Below, piece by piece: positions 61,528 through 64,000 of a DNA stretch of 64,000 bases. The position numbers were made by a program, and so were the translations under genes. The notes below the pieces were generated by a model. The model was not told where the DNA came from, did not search any database, and was given only the letters and a program-made list of their open reading frames with translations. The DNA lies in the NCBI GenBank assembly GCA_903863035.1, contig CAIPAT010000426.1, positions 1-64,000 on the forward strand. Reading direction: 5' to 3'. Position 1 is the first letter of the stretch, and every line of letters starts with the position of its first letter. This DNA comes from an uncultured Lentisphaeria bacterium. Its GTDB lineage: Bacteria > Verrucomicrobiota > Lentisphaeria > Victivallales > Victivallaceae.

Positions 61528-62541
61528 TTATGGCGCAGTCGTGTAGGTTTTATTGTTTTTCCAGGCGCAGTGATTGCAGGCTGGACAATTGCCGTCGGCG
61601 ATTTCGCGGCGGAATTTTTCTGAAATCTCATTATTGAAGATTTCAATTAAATTGTTATTCCGGACATTGCCGGCTTTGAAGTCATAAAAATCTGTACAGT
61701 ACAGCACGTCGCCGTTGTAGGCGACGTGCAGACGGCGGAACGGCGCCAGGCAAAACGGCAATGCGGCAGCAGCGCCATGCGGCAAATACTCTACTTCTGT
61801 TGAAAAACGCCGATTATTAATATCACGCTGCAAGATATCAGCACTTCTGTCAAGCTTATTCAGATAATCCGCCACATCATCTTTCGCCCAGGAATCAATG
61901 GCTGTCGCATCCATGCCAAAAGTTGTTTTCAACCAGTTTTTGTATGCCGCGCATTCGGCGGATGACAGATAAATCAGCTTTTGCAGAATTATTTTATCCG
62001 GGTCCAGCTTTTCCAGCATATACGGTATTTCCGGCAGGATTTCAACGTTGTCCGGAGAAATTACCGTCATAAAGATTATTCGGGCAGTTCCGCCATGCAG
62101 CAGTTTTAAATTGGCGTCAACCTTGTCGAATACTCCATGGCCGCGAATCCGGTCATGCATTTCGCGCGGCCCGTCAATGGAAATATAGACCGTTTTGAAG
62201 CTGTACTTGATTAATTCGGCGAAGCGGTCAATCAACACGCCGTTAGTAATTAAGCTCAATTGGAACTGGCAGACTTTCAAATATTCAACGATTGCTTTAA
62301 ACTCCGGATACACCAGCGGTTCTCCGCCCCAGAGTATGATCTCCGGCGAAATACCGGATGTTTTACGGTGCTCGATCAGCTGGTCAATGACCCCGCGCCA
62401 TTCGTCAAAACGCATGTCGGTATCGGCGCTGCCGGAGAAAAATCCTTTTCTGCCCCACTGTCCGCAGAAGTAACAACGCAAATTGCATTGCCGCGTGAGT
62501 TGCAGATGGACCATTTCGATTTCTTTCTCCGGCAGAACCAT
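61528..62541 (-). CDS. radical SAM protein with C-terminal SPASM-like cysteines
   Basis: This 337-residue protein has the radical SAM cluster motif CNLRCYFC near residue 15, LWGGEPLVYP near 70 (GGEP for SAM), and SIDGPREMHD near 125. The C-terminus has several Cys (CTDFYDFKAGN, CPACNHCAW), as in SPASM auxiliary clusters of peptide- or sugar-modifying enzymes. No RiPP precursor or partner is recognisable nearby. Its start is four bases after the GH57-like gene ends, so the two are a probable operon. Confidence 0.85.
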   Translation of the reverse strand: MVLPEKEIEMVHLQLTRQCNLRCYFCGQWGRKGFFSGSADTDMRFDEWRGVIDQLIEHRKTSGISPEIILWGGEPLVYPEFKAIVEYLKVCQFQLSLITNGVLIDRFAELIKYSFKTVYISIDGPREMHDRIRGHGVFDKVDANLKLLHGGTARIIFMTVISPDNVEILPEIPYMLEKLDPDKIILQKLIYLSSAECAAYKNWLKTTFGMDATAIDSWAKDDVADYLNKLDRSADILQRDINNRRFSTEVEYLPHGAAAALPFCLAPFRRLHVAYNGDVLYCTDFYDFKAGNVRNNNLIEIFNNEISEKFRREIADGNCPACNHCAWKNNKTYTTAP

Positions 62542-62545
62542 ATTG

Positions 62546-63937
62546 TTATTCTCCGAAATAATTAAACGCCATGAGTTTTGTTTCTATCGCCCGGATCTGG
62601 CTGTTCATCAGTTCCGGTGAATACAATGCCCGCAGATTGGCAATGCCGTGTTTCAGCATGGCCCGGCGGATCGCTTCATTGGCGGTATACATATCATCAA
62701 TGGATTCCCGGACATTGAATCTGCCCGGCGAGGTCGGGGCAGGGGGCCAGCGGGAGTCAGAAACATAAGCGCTGGTTACCGCTTTAAACGCCTCGTTCAG
62801 ATCGGCGTCCAGCGCTCCCAGTTGTTGTTTCAGTCTGGCGGCTACGTCTTTTATGCCGGTAAAGATCGAAAAACACACCGGATCCATGATTCTGGAATAC
62901 TCGGTATTGGTCCAGGCTTTGGCGGTGCCGCCATGCCACGCCGCGCCGTTTTCGATGCAGTCAACATAATCATTGGCAAACACGTTTGTCGAAGAAGCGA
63001 TCACTTCCGACGGCGTGCTGAATTCGTAGCCGCATTTAACTGCCATGTCCAGCAGTTGTTTGAATCTGGTGACACTCTCCGGTTCGTGTTCGAAAAATCT
63101 GGCCTGGTTGAACTGTTTTACATAAAAATATGCGGAAGTGCCGATATATTCGGCATCCTCGGCATACGGCATGATAAAACTGCCGCTGACGGCAATACGC
63201 TGTTTCCAGTTTTCCAGTATGGTGCGCAGTTCATCAACATTTACCGGTTCGCTGCGCATTCCCTCGGTGGCACCCATCAGGAACCAGAGCATCGGATTAG
63301 CCATACAGTCGGAGCGGAAAATCATGTTCAGTCCATTCGCGGCTTTGGACGGATTGGTGATGAATTTCAGAAATTCCGGCTTGTCCTGGATGTACTGTTC
63401 AATTTTGAACAGATGGTTCTTGTTGCTGTGTCCCTGCACGTCATAGGTGAGGCCGGTAGCCTTCCGGATTTCCTCAAATGAAAGCAGCAGCGAATCAGCG
63501 TCCATGACCAGCGAATCGAAGCCGGCCGCCTTATACACTTCCGGCACATAGGAAGCCCAGCCGCACTCCGGATTCCAGCCGACGGCCGGCCTTACTCCGA
63601 CGTATTTTTCCCAGATGTCCAGAGCGTAACGCAATGAATCCAGGCAGATTTCCGGCGAAATATTACTGAGCATGAAATGAATGTATGGCGAGGAAACCGG
63701 TTCAAGCTTGCCTTCCGCCACCAGCTGCTTCAGTTTAGCCAGCACTTCGGGCGCCTGTTCCGCCATCAGCTCAATAGTCCGTCCGGACGCCTCAAAGGCG
63801 ATCCGGTAGTCGCCGGCAAGCACCACGTCGAACAGTTTTTCGTAGGAATTCTTCATGACCCATTGCCGTTTTTCCGGTTTGAGTTGCGAATACTGAATAT
63901 TCGCATGCGGCATGAACACAATTTTCGGTTTTGACAT
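62546..63937 (-). CDS. GH57-family-like glycoside hydrolase
   Basis: This 463-residue cytoplasmic protein has FMPHANIQY at its start, and the family motifs WNPECGWAS near residue 121 with the probable nucleophile Glu, SFIMPYAEDAEYIG near 255 with the probable acid Asp, and a helical C-terminal region (SRWPPAPTSPGRFN). GH57 acts on alpha-glucans or alpha-galactosides. It begins at a GGGAG RBS. Tight linkage to a radical SAM protein is the notable point. The N-terminal boundary is complete. Confidence 0.75.
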   Translation of the reverse strand: MSKPKIVFMPHANIQYSQLKPEKRQWVMKNSYEKLFDVVLAGDYRIAFEASGRTIELMAEQAPEVLAKLKQLVAEGKLEPVSSPYIHFMLSNISPEICLDSLRYALDIWEKYVGVRPAVGWNPECGWASYVPEVYKAAGFDSLVMDADSLLLSFEEIRKATGLTYDVQGHSNKNHLFKIEQYIQDKPEFLKFITNPSKAANGLNMIFRSDCMANPMLWFLMGATEGMRSEPVNVDELRTILENWKQRIAVSGSFIMPYAEDAEYIGTSAYFYVKQFNQARFFEHEPESVTRFKQLLDMAVKCGYEFSTPSEVIASSTNVFANDYVDCIENGAAWHGGTAKAWTNTEYSRIMDPVCFSIFTGIKDVAARLKQQLGALDADLNEAFKAVTSAYVSDSRWPPAPTSPGRFNVRESIDDMYTANEAIRRAMLKHGIANLRALYSPELMNSQIRAIETKLMAFNYFGE

Positions 63938-64000
63938 TTTTACTCCCGTTGGTTTGACCTGAATAATTCATAAACTAATGGCGCAATACTGCAATCTGCT

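Noticed and set aside
62648-63481. 277-codon plus frame opposite the GH57-like gene
   Set aside because: Mirror of a codon-biased real gene; no family similarity.
1-64000. CRISPR array, rRNA or tRNA genes
   Set aside because: No regularly spaced repeats with unique spacers, and no rRNA or tRNA signatures beyond the tmRNA acceptor domain, were seen.

Overview
The window looks like a chromosomal contig from a member of the Lentisphaerota (Victivallales-like), in the PVC superphylum. This is inferred from the type II pseudopilin with an H-X9-DG tail, the DUF4838 and other secreted or sugar-acting glycosidase-type proteins, the URO-D/AraC pair and the general gene style; it was not tested by any search. 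No rRNA, tRNA or CRISPR array was seen. One tmRNA (ssrA) is present.

Layout. 0-12.5 kb is an accessory carbohydrate region: the 3' end of a group II intron abuts a prepilin gene, followed by a DUF4838 glycosidase-like protein, a GH63/trehalase-like enzyme, two alpha/beta hydrolases, a sodium:solute symporter bracketed by 39-bp direct repeats, a decayed GH36 fragment joined to a 392-bp duplicate of the second hydrolase, and an SGNH esterase. 12.6-16.1 kb holds a split methionine synthase (activation protein plus MetH core). 16.3-21.5 kb is repeat-rich: an HNR-repeat protein, a GH36 enzyme, panD and two tiny Flp-type pilins sit among three copies of a 276-bp structured element (family A) and two kinds of TIR element (families B and C), one nested in another. 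21.5-23.5 kb is a divergent URO-D/AraC pair. 23.5-28.1 kb is the cell-shape operon (nitronate monooxygenase-like, mreC, mreD, mrdA). 28.3-38.8 kb is mostly housekeeping (thiD, amidase, argD, argF, mntP, sdaA, xseB and others). ssrA lies at 39.0-39.4 kb. 39.7-42.7 kb is a large secreted glycosidase-like protein. 42.8-46.0 kb is a TetR regulator with a palindromic operator and a four-domain sulfur-handling fusion enzyme. 46.1-54.3 kb carries a GT-C membrane protein, rpoN, a WalJ-like hydrolase, a Ser/Thr kinase and a hybrid histidine kinase that has lost all its catalytic residues. 55-61.1 kb is housekeeping (pepD, purC, rplU, Nif3-like, ricT). The right end is a radical SAM/GH57-like pair.

Most unusual items. 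(1) Family A elements have terminal segments that differ between copies but match between the two ends of each copy, so an end-to-end stem is preserved. (2) Family B ends each contain a hairpin with a similar seven-base loop but a different stem. (3) The hybrid histidine kinase lacks the phospho-acceptor His, the ATP-binding glycines and the receiver Asp, and sits directly after a Ser/Thr kinase. (4) The two orphan Flp pilins lie in a repeat islet. All functional calls come from reading motifs by eye; no database search was run.
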